Translations under genes and position numbers: made by a program
Shown: positions 34,592-42,194 of the stretch, one piece after another
Numbering within the stretch: the stretch's first letter is position 1
Layout of the letters: every line of letters begins with the position of its first letter
Assembly: GCA_019347895.1 (NCBI GenBank)
Contig: JAHWKM010000011.1
Location: 1 to 42,322, forward strand
Direction of reading: 5' to 3'
Length of the DNA stretch: 42,322 nt
From: Candidatus Parcubacteria bacterium
GTDB lineage: Bacteria > Patescibacteriota > Saccharimonadia > Saccharimonadales > 2-12-FULL-41-12
Notes under the pieces: model-generated
Told to the model about the DNA's origin: nothing
The model's database searches: none
Seen by the model: the letters and a program-made list of their open reading frames with translations, nothing else

Positions 34592-35688
34592 AGGCTACCT
34601 ACGAATTTATCAAATAAATACTCTGTGTCGGTCGGTCCGGGCGATGCTTCAGGATGGAATTGAACGGAAAAAAAAGGTTTTAAGCTGTGGTATACGCCTT
34701 CTACGGAATCGTCGTTGAGATTGTGAAACAGGACTTTCCAGCCTTCGGGCAAAGTTAATTCATCGACCGCGTAGCCATGGTTTTGGCTGGTTATATAGCA
34801 TTTCTTATCCGTCTCGTCCATGCAGGGCTGATTGTGTCCGCGGTGGCCGAATTTAAGCTTATAAGTTTTAGCGCCGGCCGCGAGAGACATGATCTGGCTG
34901 CCAAGGCATATACCAAAAACCGGTTTGTCGCCTTTTAGGCATTTAGCCACAATGTCGATTGCCGGCTTATAGTCAGCCGGATCACCTGGTCCGTTCGACA
35001 ATACCACCCCGTCATAATCTTCCGATGTAAAATCATAGTCATAGGGAACTCTGCGAACGCAAACTCCCCTGGAAACCAGCGAACGAACAATGTTTTCTTT
35101 GGCTCCGCAGTCTAGCAAAACTACTTTTTTTGGAGCGTCCCTATTGTAGATTTTAGGTCTATCAATACTTATAAAAGAGAATTTCACATCTAGAGTATTT
35201 TTTGGGGCATCCATTGTTTGCAGTATTGCTTTCATACTGCCTTTTGAGCGCAAGTGCCGGGTTAGATAGCGGGTATCAACTCCGCTGATGATTGGCACGT
35301 TTTGGATTTTTAACCATTCAAAGAACGACTGGTATGATCTCGGATGGCTCCATTCGTCAATCAAATTAGCCACCACCACGGCTTTAGCATAAATCTTTTC
35401 TGACTCCCATTTGTCTTTATGCACCCCATAGTTGCCGATTAAAGGATAGGTAAAAATAAGTATTTGCTCCGCATACGATGGGTCGGTCAGAGTTTCCACG
35501 TAACCGGTCATTCCGGTATTGAATACAGCCTCGCCGCAGACTGCCCCGTCAAACCAATCGGCAATAGGCGCGATGATTTCGACTCCGTCTTCAAGCCTTA
35601 GGATGCCTTTTTTTTGTACAAAAAAATCGCCCGAGCTTCGGACGATAGTTGATTCATTATCGGAATTATATTTTTTGTTGATTCTCAC
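34588..35688 (-). CDS. carA: Carbamoyl-phosphate synthase small (glutaminase) subunit
   Basis: The 366-residue protein has the CarA N-terminal domain (LRLEDGVEI, EAVFNTGMTGYVETLTDPSY) and a glutaminase domain with the nucleophile in FGICLGSQI and the His-Glu pair in FSVQFHPEASPGP. Translation starts at a GTG; about 27 residues before the conserved domain are extra, so a start further downstream cannot be excluded, although no in-frame ATG is present there. It diverges from pyrB across a 104-base regulatory gap. Confidence 0.94.
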   Translation of the reverse strand: MRINKKYNSDNESTIVRSSGDFFVQKKGILRLEDGVEIIAPIADWFDGAVCGEAVFNTGMTGYVETLTDPSYAEQILIFTYPLIGNYGVHKDKWESEKIYAKAVVVANLIDEWSHPRSYQSFFEWLKIQNVPIISGVDTRYLTRHLRSKGSMKAILQTMDAPKNTLDVKFSFISIDRPKIYNRDAPKKVVLLDCGAKENIVRSLVSRGVCVRRVPYDYDFTSEDYDGVVLSNGPGDPADYKPAIDIVAKCLKGDKPVFGICLGSQIMSLAAGAKTYKLKFGHRGHNQPCMDETDKKCYITSQNHGYAVDELTLPEGWKVLFHNLNDDSVEGVYHSLKPFFSVQFHPEASPGPTDTEYLFDKFVGSL

Positions 35689-35697
35689 ACTCGAAAT

Positions 35698-35726
35698 ACT
35701 CTAGCAACTTTATGCTATCGATGCAA
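35698..35726 (-). promoter_or_regulatory. carAB promoter
   Basis: On the minus strand TTGCAT (35721-35726) and TAGAGT (35698-35703) are 17 bases apart. The GTG start follows the -10 by 9 bases, so the leader is at most a few bases and no Shine-Dalgarno sequence fits. The -35 overlaps a GCAAGA/TCTTGC hairpin (35723-35738). Confidence 0.4.
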
Positions 35727-35736
35727 GATTTTTCTT

Positions 35737-35766
35737 GCCACAATCTACGCACCACGAGATTGTGGC
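35737..35766. promoter_or_regulatory. Perfect palindrome between carA and pyrB promoters
   Basis: GCCACAATCT (35737-35746) and AGATTGTGGC (35757-35766) are exact inverted copies separated by 10 bases. The right arm covers the predicted -35 of pyrB and the left arm abuts a smaller hairpin over the carA -35. This position is ideal for one regulator controlling both pyrimidine units. No pyrR gene or known pyrimidine operator was recognised. Confidence 0.45.
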
Positions 35767-35779
35767 TTAATAGTTGTGA

Positions 35780-35785
35780 TATTAT
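35780..35785 (+). promoter_or_regulatory. pyrB leaderless promoter -10
   Basis: TATTAT ends 7 bases before the ATG at 35793, so the message should be leaderless. A -35-like AGATTG (35757-35762) lies 17 bases upstream within the right arm of the palindrome. Confidence 0.45.
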
Positions 35786-35792
35786 TTTAGTA

Positions 35793-36719
35793 ATGCATGT
35801 TGTTTCAATCGATCAATTCGATACAAAACTGTTAAAAGAAATATTCGACCAAGCGGATAATTTTCAAAAGTTGCTTGACGATAAAGATTCTAAAAAAAAA
35901 CTCAGCGAAAAACATAGTGGCAAACAAATTTGCACCCTCTTTTACGAACCGTCGACAAGGACACGCCTAAGTTTCGAAACGGCAGCCCTAAAACTTGGCA
36001 TTGGAGTAGTGTCGACTGAAAGCGCGGGCCAATTTTCCTCAGCTAGCAAAGGCGAAACCATTGAAGACACTATGCAAGTGCTCAACCAATACGGATTTGA
36101 CGCGATTATTATCCGCCATCCGGAAACCGGGGCCGTTAAACGTGCGGCCAACGTGAGCCAAACGCCCGTCATAAACGCCGGCGACGGCAAAGGCGAGCAT
36201 CCGACCCAGGCTCTGTTAGATGCCTACACTATTAGGAAAGAATTCGGCCGGCTTGATAATTTACGCATCGTAATGGGCGGGGATCTAAAATATGGCCGCA
36301 CCGTCAGATCGCTCGCTCGCCTGCTTTCACAGTACCCAAATAATCATATAATTTTCGTTTCGATTCCTAAACTTATGATGGATCAGGATATTAAAAACTT
36401 GCTTACTAGCTCCGGAACAACTTTTGAAGAATCTACGAACTTAGAACAAGCTTTGAGCGATTCAAATGTTGTGTATTGGACAAGGCTGCAAAAAGAACGG
36501 CTGGAAAAACCTGGCGATTTTGACTCGGCAGGCTTCGACCTAATTAAAGAATCAATCAAGAATCTGCCCCTAGACGCCATCATACTTCATCCGCTTCCTC
36601 GAGTTGATGAAATTGCTGTAGAAATTGACTCCGATCCTAGGGCAAAGTACTTCCAGCAAGCCGGCAACGGACTATACATAAGAATGGCCCTGCTGGATAA
36701 AATAGCCGGCGAAAGCTAA
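35793..36719 (+). CDS. pyrB: Aspartate carbamoyltransferase catalytic subunit
   Basis: The 308-residue protein carries the carbamoyl-phosphate motif FYEPSTRTRLSFE, the aspartate-side GDGKGEHPTQALLD and GDLKYGRTVRSL, and the PLPRVDEI loop. It joins carbamoyl phosphate and aspartate. I use the ATG at 35793, which gives the usual length, instead of one 27 codons upstream that would run through the promoter and palindrome. No regulatory pyrI gene is present. The stop is immediately followed by the pyrC ATG. Confidence 0.95.
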   Translation: MHVVSIDQFDTKLLKEIFDQADNFQKLLDDKDSKKKLSEKHSGKQICTLFYEPSTRTRLSFETAALKLGIGVVSTESAGQFSSASKGETIEDTMQVLNQYGFDAIIIRHPETGAVKRAANVSQTPVINAGDGKGEHPTQALLDAYTIRKEFGRLDNLRIVMGGDLKYGRTVRSLARLLSQYPNNHIIFVSIPKLMMDQDIKNLLTSSGTTFEESTNLEQALSDSNVVYWTRLQKERLEKPGDFDSAGFDLIKESIKNLPLDAIILHPLPRVDEIAVEIDSDPRAKYFQQAGNGLYIRMALLDKIAGES

Positions 36720-37772
36720 ATGATGGCAAGCATAATCTTACCAGGTTTGATAGACCCTCATGTTCATTTGCGCGATCCTGGACAGATCCATAAAGAAGAT
36801 TTTTTCACTGGCACTTCCGCGGCACTAGCTGGCGGCTATACGACTGTCGTCGATATGCCCAATAACGCAGAACCGATTTTTAGCGAAAAAAAACTTGACG
36901 AAAAAATTTCCATAGCCCGTCAAAAAGCTGTTTGTGATATCGGCTTCAATTTCGGTACGCTCGGGGATAATTTTGATCAATTTAGTAATGTCTATGACAA
37001 AGTAGCCGGCCTGAAAGTATACTTAAACATCACGACCGGCGGCTTCATTATTGACAAGAAAAAGCTGGCAGAAATCTATCAAGCCTGGGAATCCGATAAA
37101 CCAATATTCCTGCATGCCGAAGATGATGTTTCTGACTTAGTGCTATCCACGCTTAGATCAATTCCGCGGCGTACTCATATTTGCCATGTCTCCAGCCAAG
37201 CCGAACTGGAATTTGTAATGAAAGCTAAAGATGAAGGCCTGCCCATAACCTGCGGCGTAACGCCGCACCATCTTTTTTTAAATGAGACCGAGGGTGATAA
37301 GCTGGGAGCATTTGGCCACATGAAGCCGCTTTTAAAACCGGAAAAAGACCGACAGTTCCTCTGGGATCATTTAGATGGTTTTGATATCGTTGAATCCGAT
37401 CATGCGCCGCACACTAAACAAGAAAAACAATCTGATAATCCGCCATTCGGCGTGCCAGGCCTGGAAACGACACTGCCCTTGATACTGACGGCTGAGGCCG
37501 AAGGCAAACTTACCCGCAGCCAGCTGCTGGCTAAACTGCACACCAACCCGGCAAAGCTGCTGGGCTTGCAGACTGATCAAACGACCAAAATAGAAGTCGA
37601 TATGAGCGAGTATGAGATCAATAATGAAGATTTAAAAGCCAAATGCGGCTGGTCTCCGTTTGCCGGGCGCCGGGTTATCGGAAAAGTTAAAAAAGTAATT
37701 CTGCGAGGCAGCACGGTTTATAAAAACGGGAGCTTAGCTGCCGAAGCAGGGTCGGGCAGAATAATTCAATGA
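36720..37772 (+). CDS. pyrC: Dihydroorotase
   Basis: The 350-residue amidohydrolase begins with the metal-binding LIDPHVHLRDPG and has the further metal residues expected: Lys in LKVYLN for the carboxylated lysine, His in IFLHAEDD, His in HICHVSS and Asp in VESDHAPH. The HVHLRDPG form and missing E. coli-type features suggest the type I (CAD/allantoinase-like) group, but it is short for that group (about 420 residues). It cyclises carbamoyl aspartate to dihydroorotate. The gene follows pyrB without a gap and overlaps the next gene by 4 bases. Confidence 0.93.
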   Translation: MMASIILPGLIDPHVHLRDPGQIHKEDFFTGTSAALAGGYTTVVDMPNNAEPIFSEKKLDEKISIARQKAVCDIGFNFGTLGDNFDQFSNVYDKVAGLKVYLNITTGGFIIDKKKLAEIYQAWESDKPIFLHAEDDVSDLVLSTLRSIPRRTHICHVSSQAELEFVMKAKDEGLPITCGVTPHHLFLNETEGDKLGAFGHMKPLLKPEKDRQFLWDHLDGFDIVESDHAPHTKQEKQSDNPPFGVPGLETTLPLILTAEAEGKLTRSQLLAKLHTNPAKLLGLQTDQTTKIEVDMSEYEINNEDLKAKCGWSPFAGRRVIGKVKKVILRGSTVYKNGSLAAEAGSGRIIQ

Positions 37773-38335
37773 AATATAAAATTGGGGTTTATGGTTCCAG
37801 CGCCGGCGATATGGATAAGGTTATGCCCAAAGCCTTGGAGCTTGGCAGGATTCTACAAAAATATGCTGATAAAGTAATTTTAATAACCGGCGCCTGCCCC
37901 GGGCTGCCTTTCGCGGTTATATCTGAAGCTGCGAAAGGTAATGTGGAGGTATGGGGTTTTTCATCTTCTGTAGACGTGGCTAGCCAGCGCACCGAGTATC
38001 CGGATGATGACTTGACGATCTATAGCAAAATTACCTACGTCCCGGCCAACTTCCCGGGAGCCGATAGCGACAGGGTCTGCAAAAAATACCGCAATGTCGT
38101 TTCAACTTCAAACTGCGACGCCGGGATTATTATTTCCGGACGCTGGGGCAGCCTAAATGAATTTACAAATCTGCTGGACATGCAAAAAGTCGTCGGCGTA
38201 CTAACTGGAACCAGCGGTATCGCAGACGAGCTGCCAGAATTATCAAAAAAAATATCCAAACCCGGCCAAGGCCAAATAATTTTCGAATCAGACCCTAAAA
38301 AATTAGTAAAAAAAATCCTTGCAACTATGAATTAG
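37769..38335 (+). CDS. LOG-like (SLOG superfamily) nucleotide-binding protein
   Basis: The 188-residue Rossmann-like protein starts KIGVYGSSAG and has TGACPGLPFAV (40-50). Where LOG enzymes have PGGxGTxxE it has SGRWGSLNE (123-131), keeping the Gly and the catalytic-type Glu131. It belongs to the LOG/SLOG superfamily, members of which cleave or bind nucleotides. The start overlaps pyrC by 4 bases, so it is co-translated with pyrimidine enzymes; a role in nucleotide turnover is an inference. Its 3' end overlaps the convergent dehydrogenase-like gene by 11 bases. Confidence 0.72.
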   Translation: MKYKIGVYGSSAGDMDKVMPKALELGRILQKYADKVILITGACPGLPFAVISEAAKGNVEVWGFSSSVDVASQRTEYPDDDLTIYSKITYVPANFPGADSDRVCKKYRNVVSTSNCDAGIIISGRWGSLNEFTNLLDMQKVVGVLTGTSGIADELPELSKKISKPGQGQIIFESDPKKLVKKILATMN

Positions 38336-39188
38336 CTTCTTTTCTACGAACATCGAGCAAATCTTGTAAATGTGATGAGGCGTTAGGCCCCATATGGGGG
38401 ATTTCAATTTTATCTGAAAGACCATGTCTATTAATAATGCGCGGCCAAGTTATACTGAGTCCATCAAAACTCTCATCTGATGCGCTAACACAAAGCACTT
38501 GCTCATCGCCTGCCAAAGCCCGCAATAACCGAGCCAATTCTATGCCAGACGCAAAATTATTAATAATGCCATGTCGCGCCTGCTTGTCTAAATGCCCATT
38601 AATTTCAGAACGAACCTCTTCATAGCACATCTCACCTCTATACACCGGAATCGCTCTTTTGCCATGCTCCCCCACCACATACAAAGGTTCAGGTATTTTT
38701 AATCCTCGCTTTAATAAAGCATAGCGCGCTCGGTTGACATCTAGCTGTCCGCCAAAGCCTATTACCTGACTGCCCGAGAAATGATCTAACCTTGAAAGCT
38801 CTTGATTTAATTCATCAACGGGAGTACCAATTACAACTAAGTTTCGACAGTCACCGACTGATTTTATGCCATTAAATGCAATTTCCAGATTAGTTTTCAA
38901 GAGTTCGCTTCTACTTGTTTGTTCGTCTGGCTGTTTCCCTGCACTAATGACTACAACGTCGAAATCACCCGTTAGTTCCTCGTCAACTTTAAAGGTTGAA
39001 GCAATTTCAGGATAAGCACCGGCAACATCTGAGACAGCAGCTTCGGCACTAGTTTTTCTATTTGACGATACCACAACTTGATTAGCGATAGCTTGAGCAG
39101 CCAATTGCATTACAAGAAACGAGCCAACACTGCCACACCCGAATATGCCTATACGCTCCAGTTGCTCCGGACCCGGACTTTGAACCAT
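38325..39188 (-). CDS. Lactate/malate dehydrogenase-family protein, divergent
   Basis: The 287-residue protein has the NAD motif GCGSVG (17-22), the mobile-loop Arg93 in TSRSELL, Asp150 and Arg153 in LDVNRAR, and catalytic His175 in VGEHG, all matching lactate/malate dehydrogenases. The usual VTNPVD Asn is replaced, as the segment reads IGTPVD (Thr122), and the chain is about 20 residues shorter than usual. It may be a 2-hydroxyacid dehydrogenase of altered specificity. It follows pyrD on the same strand but has its own promoter. Confidence 0.7.
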   Translation of the reverse strand: MVQSPGPEQLERIGIFGCGSVGSFLVMQLAAQAIANQVVVSSNRKTSAEAAVSDVAGAYPEIASTFKVDEELTGDFDVVVISAGKQPDEQTSRSELLKTNLEIAFNGIKSVGDCRNLVVIGTPVDELNQELSRLDHFSGSQVIGFGGQLDVNRARYALLKRGLKIPEPLYVVGEHGKRAIPVYRGEMCYEEVRSEINGHLDKQARHGIINNFASGIELARLLRALAGDEQVLCVSASDESFDGLSITWPRIINRHGLSDKIEIPHMGPNASSHLQDLLDVRRKEANS

Positions 39189-39194
39189 ATGTAT

Positions 39195-39223
39195 AGTTTA
39201 ACATAAACAATATAAATTGTCTA
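39195..39223 (-). promoter_or_regulatory. Leaderless-type promoter of the dehydrogenase-like gene
   Basis: On the minus strand TAGACA (39218-39223) and TAAACT (39195-39200) are 17 bases apart, and the ATG follows after 6 bases. A small perfect dyad ACAAT-TTAT-ATTGT fills the spacer. The -35 overlaps the last codon of pyrD. Confidence 0.4.
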
Positions 39224-40285
39224 TAGTAAAGATTGTTTAATTTCAGCGGCTAGATTCGGATTCCACATAGCACCGGTTACGGACATGACTATGTCGGCTC
39301 CGGCTTGGCGATATTCGTGGAAATCATCAGACGATAAAACCCCGCCCACACCCATTATATTGAATTCATAACCGAATTCCTCGCGGTACTGCTTTAAATA
39401 CCGAGTCATTTCCAGGCCCGCCCATTTTATTGGAGCACCGCTAATGCCTACTTTTGGCCGACCCGGAAATACATTATTACCCGATTTATCTACAACAGGA
39501 ACAGGAATAGTATTTATCATGCTAAAACCGTCAACGATATTACCAACCCTCTTTATCAAATCTTTCATTTGATTATGATCAGAATAATAGGCTGTTTTAA
39601 TGATAAATTTTAGCTGCGGATAGGCCTCACGGACCGCATTGACAATCCGCTCGGTAATGTCAAGATCAAAACAAGCCATTACCGCCTCGCCTTCGTTTGG
39701 ACAACTCAAATTGATTTCTATAACACTCTCATAGCCGGTTTGCTTTATCAGCTCAATCCCGCGCACATGATCTTGGACAAAATCTTCTCGGCCTTTACCG
39801 CGAGCCGTGCCCTGAAACGCTACCAAAACCGCCTGACCTTTTTTTGGTAAAGCTATGGATTCTTTAACAAACGGTTGCCATTTGGCTGGACTAACAGAAG
39901 GAATACCTAGCGAATTTGCCGCCGCCAATGGTTCGGAATATTTATCAGCCACTAAAACTTTTTCAGTATCTGGCCCAACGTTCCCGTCAGTAGTTACTGG
40001 CCGCACATGCGGATATGGATTAATAGGAAAAGTATCAGTCCGAACTGATTTAAGCGTTACTATGTCAAAACCTTTGTCTAGCGCAGCCTTAATGAACCGC
40101 GTCCTAGGCAACGGCCCGGCGGCTATACCGAACGGTGAGTAAACCTTTGTTCCAAAAAAATTATACTGCGGCTGGCCGGTATTTTTATAGGGTTGTTTAA
40201 TATCGGCGTAATCACCAAACGGGCCCTTAGTATTATTCTCATCAAACTCAAGCTGATCGTTATAAAGCTGAACTTGCTGCAACAT
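39221..40285 (-). CDS. pyrD: Dihydroorotate dehydrogenase
   Basis: The 354-residue flavoprotein has the FMN-barrel features SPFGIAAGPL, the active-site loop INLSCPNEGEAVMACFD, KVGISGAPIKWAGLEMTRYL and IMGVGGVLSSDDFHEYRQAGAD. The Cys in the NLSCPN loop points to a soluble class 1-like enzyme, whose electron acceptor could be fumarate or NAD; there is no pyrK partner and no N-terminal membrane helix as in the quinone-linked class 2. The first about 45 residues are not conserved in common class 1 enzymes. The ATG follows a GATAAA -10-like element (40293-40298) by 7 bases. Confidence 0.88.
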   Translation of the reverse strand: MLQQVQLYNDQLEFDENNTKGPFGDYADIKQPYKNTGQPQYNFFGTKVYSPFGIAAGPLPRTRFIKAALDKGFDIVTLKSVRTDTFPINPYPHVRPVTTDGNVGPDTEKVLVADKYSEPLAAANSLGIPSVSPAKWQPFVKESIALPKKGQAVLVAFQGTARGKGREDFVQDHVRGIELIKQTGYESVIEINLSCPNEGEAVMACFDLDITERIVNAVREAYPQLKFIIKTAYYSDHNQMKDLIKRVGNIVDGFSMINTIPVPVVDKSGNNVFPGRPKVGISGAPIKWAGLEMTRYLKQYREEFGYEFNIMGVGGVLSSDDFHEYRQAGADIVMSVTGAMWNPNLAAEIKQSLL

Positions 40286-40323
40286 TTCGTGTTTTATCTT
40301 AACACAGCCCTCTTGTATTAGGT

Positions 40324-40329
40324 TATAAT
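40324..40329 (+). promoter_or_regulatory. Promoter -10 of the CNNM-like gene
   Basis: A consensus TATAAT overlaps an in-frame ATG at 40328, which therefore cannot be the translation start if this promoter is used. The next in-frame ATG is at 40343. The pyrD promoter diverges from the same short gap. Confidence 0.45.
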
Positions 40330-40342
40330 GACATATACCTAT

Positions 40343-41329
40343 ATGACAATAGAACCGGCATTTTTATACGTTTTTTTCTTGGTGGGACTGGCTGCGATTT
40401 GCTCTGGGCTTAATATTTCTTTGATTTCGCTAAACCCCGACGATTTAAGGCGTAAGGCTAATTTGGGCAATGTGCACGCAAAAAGGATATTGTCACTTAG
40501 AAATAATGCCCATCTAAGCCTCGCTAGTATTTTGCTGGTTAACGTGGCAGCGGCTTCAGCCACAGCACTAGTTTTAGGCAACCAATTTAATAGTTTTGTA
40601 GCCGGCGCGATAGCGACACTGCTTTTGGTAATATTTAGCGAGCTGGCTCCTCAGGCCCTTTTTACTCGTCACGCCTTAATTATATGTTCTTACTTTTCGC
40701 CTCTTTTGCGTTTAATGATTTTTATTACTTATCCCCTCGCCAAACCTCTGCAATTAGTCCTAGACCGCATTTTCGGCCGGCATGATGAAAAGAGCAAACT
40801 CCATACCAGACATGAGCTAGCACTAATGATACATGAACATTTGGGCGAAAGAGAAAGCGAGCTCGACGAAGATGAGGTAGAAATCATAAAGGGTGCCCTA
40901 AAACTTAGCGAAACATATGTTGAAAAAATAGTAACGCCGGTTCGGAATGTTTATTGGCTAAGCGAAGATACGGTTATAGATGCCGAGAAAATCGATGAAA
41001 TTAAAGCAGCCGGCTGGAGCCGTATTCCGATATTCAACAAGGAATTGACCAAATGTTTTGGTATTTTACGAATGAAAGACCTAGTAGATATTGATTTTGA
41101 CGGAAGAAGCTACAAGGTTAACGAATTCAAACTATATCCAACAAAAATAGTAGGCAGCCGTACGGCTCTTGACACTATGTTTCGTAAATTTATTGGAGCC
41201 CGCACGCATCTTATGCCTGTCGAAAAAAATGACGAGATCATCGGCATAGTGACAATAGAGGATATCGTGGAAGAAATTATCGGCCACGAAATCATTGATG
41301 AGTCAGATTATGCAGCCAGTCGTACCTAA
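40343..41329 (+). CDS. CNNM/CorB-type membrane protein with CBS domains
   Basis: The 328-residue protein has a DUF21 membrane domain with about four helices (residues to about 145; SGLNISLISL and IFSELAPQAL are landmarks). An acidic linker (ERESELDEDEVEII) follows, with the typical LSETYVEKIVTPVRNVYWL entry into two CBS domains, the second ending GIVTIEDIVEEIIGHEI. Such proteins move or sense Mg2+/Co2+; the CorC-type C-terminal transporter-associated domain is absent. The start at 40343 is chosen because the earlier ATG lies inside the -10. It converges on trmD with a 9-base gap. Confidence 0.85.
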   Translation: MTIEPAFLYVFFLVGLAAICSGLNISLISLNPDDLRRKANLGNVHAKRILSLRNNAHLSLASILLVNVAAASATALVLGNQFNSFVAGAIATLLLVIFSELAPQALFTRHALIICSYFSPLLRLMIFITYPLAKPLQLVLDRIFGRHDEKSKLHTRHELALMIHEHLGERESELDEDEVEIIKGALKLSETYVEKIVTPVRNVYWLSEDTVIDAEKIDEIKAAGWSRIPIFNKELTKCFGILRMKDLVDIDFDGRSYKVNEFKLYPTKIVGSRTALDTMFRKFIGARTHLMPVEKNDEIIGIVTIEDIVEEIIGHEIIDESDYAASRT

Positions 41330-41338
41330 CTGCCGAGC

Positions 41339-41998
41339 TCAGAATTGATCATATTGAGTTTTTTGGTTTTGGCGGCGCCATTTGGCTATTTCAGCATGAT
41401 TTCCGCTCAGTAAGACTTTCGGCACTTTTTGTCCTCGGAAAACTTCCGGCCTGGTATACTGCGGAAACTCCAGTGTTTCGCCGTCACTAAAACTTTCTAT
41501 TTCGGCACTGTTTTCTCCGCCTAAAACTCCTGGCAGCAGGCGTACAATGCTGTCTATCACAACCATAGCCGGTAATTCCCCGCCGGTAAGGATATAGTCG
41601 CCGATTGATATCTGCATATCAACGTAGTCAGTTATACGTTCATCGTAGCCTTCATAGCGGGCACAAAGAAAGACCAAATCTTTCCCATTATCAGCTAACT
41701 TTTCTGCTGTAGACTGCTTAAACTTCTGCCCTTTCGGGGTCATCAATATGACTTTGGATTTTGGACTTTGGACTTTGGACTTTTCGATCGCAGCCACTAG
41801 CGGCTCGACTCGAAGAAGCATTCCGTCGCCGCCGCCGTAAACCGTATCATCAACAGTTTTCCTGGGCCCCAGCCCAAAGTCCCGCAAATTTATATACTCA
41901 AATTCCACAATTCCTTTGTCTTTAGCCTTAAAAAGCATGCTGGTTTCCAGCACCGGAGGAAACATCTCTGGAAATAAACTTATGATCGATACCTTCAT
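41339..41998 (-). CDS. trmD: tRNA (guanine37-N1)-methyltransferase
   Basis: The 219-residue protein has the SPOUT trefoil knot and its SAM loop: VYGGGDGMLL, LCARYEGYDERI, ISIGDYILTGGELP and the substrate segment SFSDGETLEFPQYTRP with the catalytic-type Asp. It methylates G37 next to the anticodon to prevent frameshifting. It is shorter than E. coli TrmD (255) at the C-terminus. Residues in IEKSKVQSPKSKVIL come from a heptamer repeat (41751-41778) in a surface loop. The ATG at 41998 gives the conserved MKVSIISLFPEMF start and lies 7 bases after GATAAT. Confidence 0.94.
   Translation of the reverse strand: MKVSIISLFPEMFPPVLETSMLFKAKDKGIVEFEYINLRDFGLGPRKTVDDTVYGGGDGMLLRVEPLVAAIEKSKVQSPKSKVILMTPKGQKFKQSTAEKLADNGKDLVFLCARYEGYDERITDYVDMQISIGDYILTGGELPAMVVIDSIVRLLPGVLGGENSAEIESFSDGETLEFPQYTRPEVFRGQKVPKVLLSGNHAEIAKWRRQNQKTQYDQF
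41751..41778. repeat. Tandem heptamer tract inside trmD
   Basis: Four 7-base units read ACTTTGG, ATTTTGG, ACTTTGG and ACTTTGG. They encode the KVQSPKSKV-like loop of TrmD on the minus strand. The tract has the same period as the repeat between cyoD and cyoE, and looks like an in-frame tolerated repeat expansion. Confidence 0.6.
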
Positions 41999-42005
41999 TA
42001 CTGAT

Positions 42006-42011
42006 ATTATC
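42006..42011 (-). promoter_or_regulatory. trmD leaderless promoter -10
   Basis: GATAAT on the minus strand ends 7 bases before the trmD ATG at 41998; no ribosome binding site lies between. The -35 is unclear. Confidence 0.35.
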
Positions 42012-42194
42012 CCATAAATAAAACAATCCGCATAAAGGCGGATCATTCTATCACATAAGGCCCCGACTTGATAAATCAAATCGCTCGCAGGTGAGCCTAT
42101 ATTTTTGTTTTTTAGTCATTCGACTTCATTAATATTAACCGACAAGATTCAATAAATCAAACTCTATTTTCTTCCGGCAAATAACTAAGTCATA

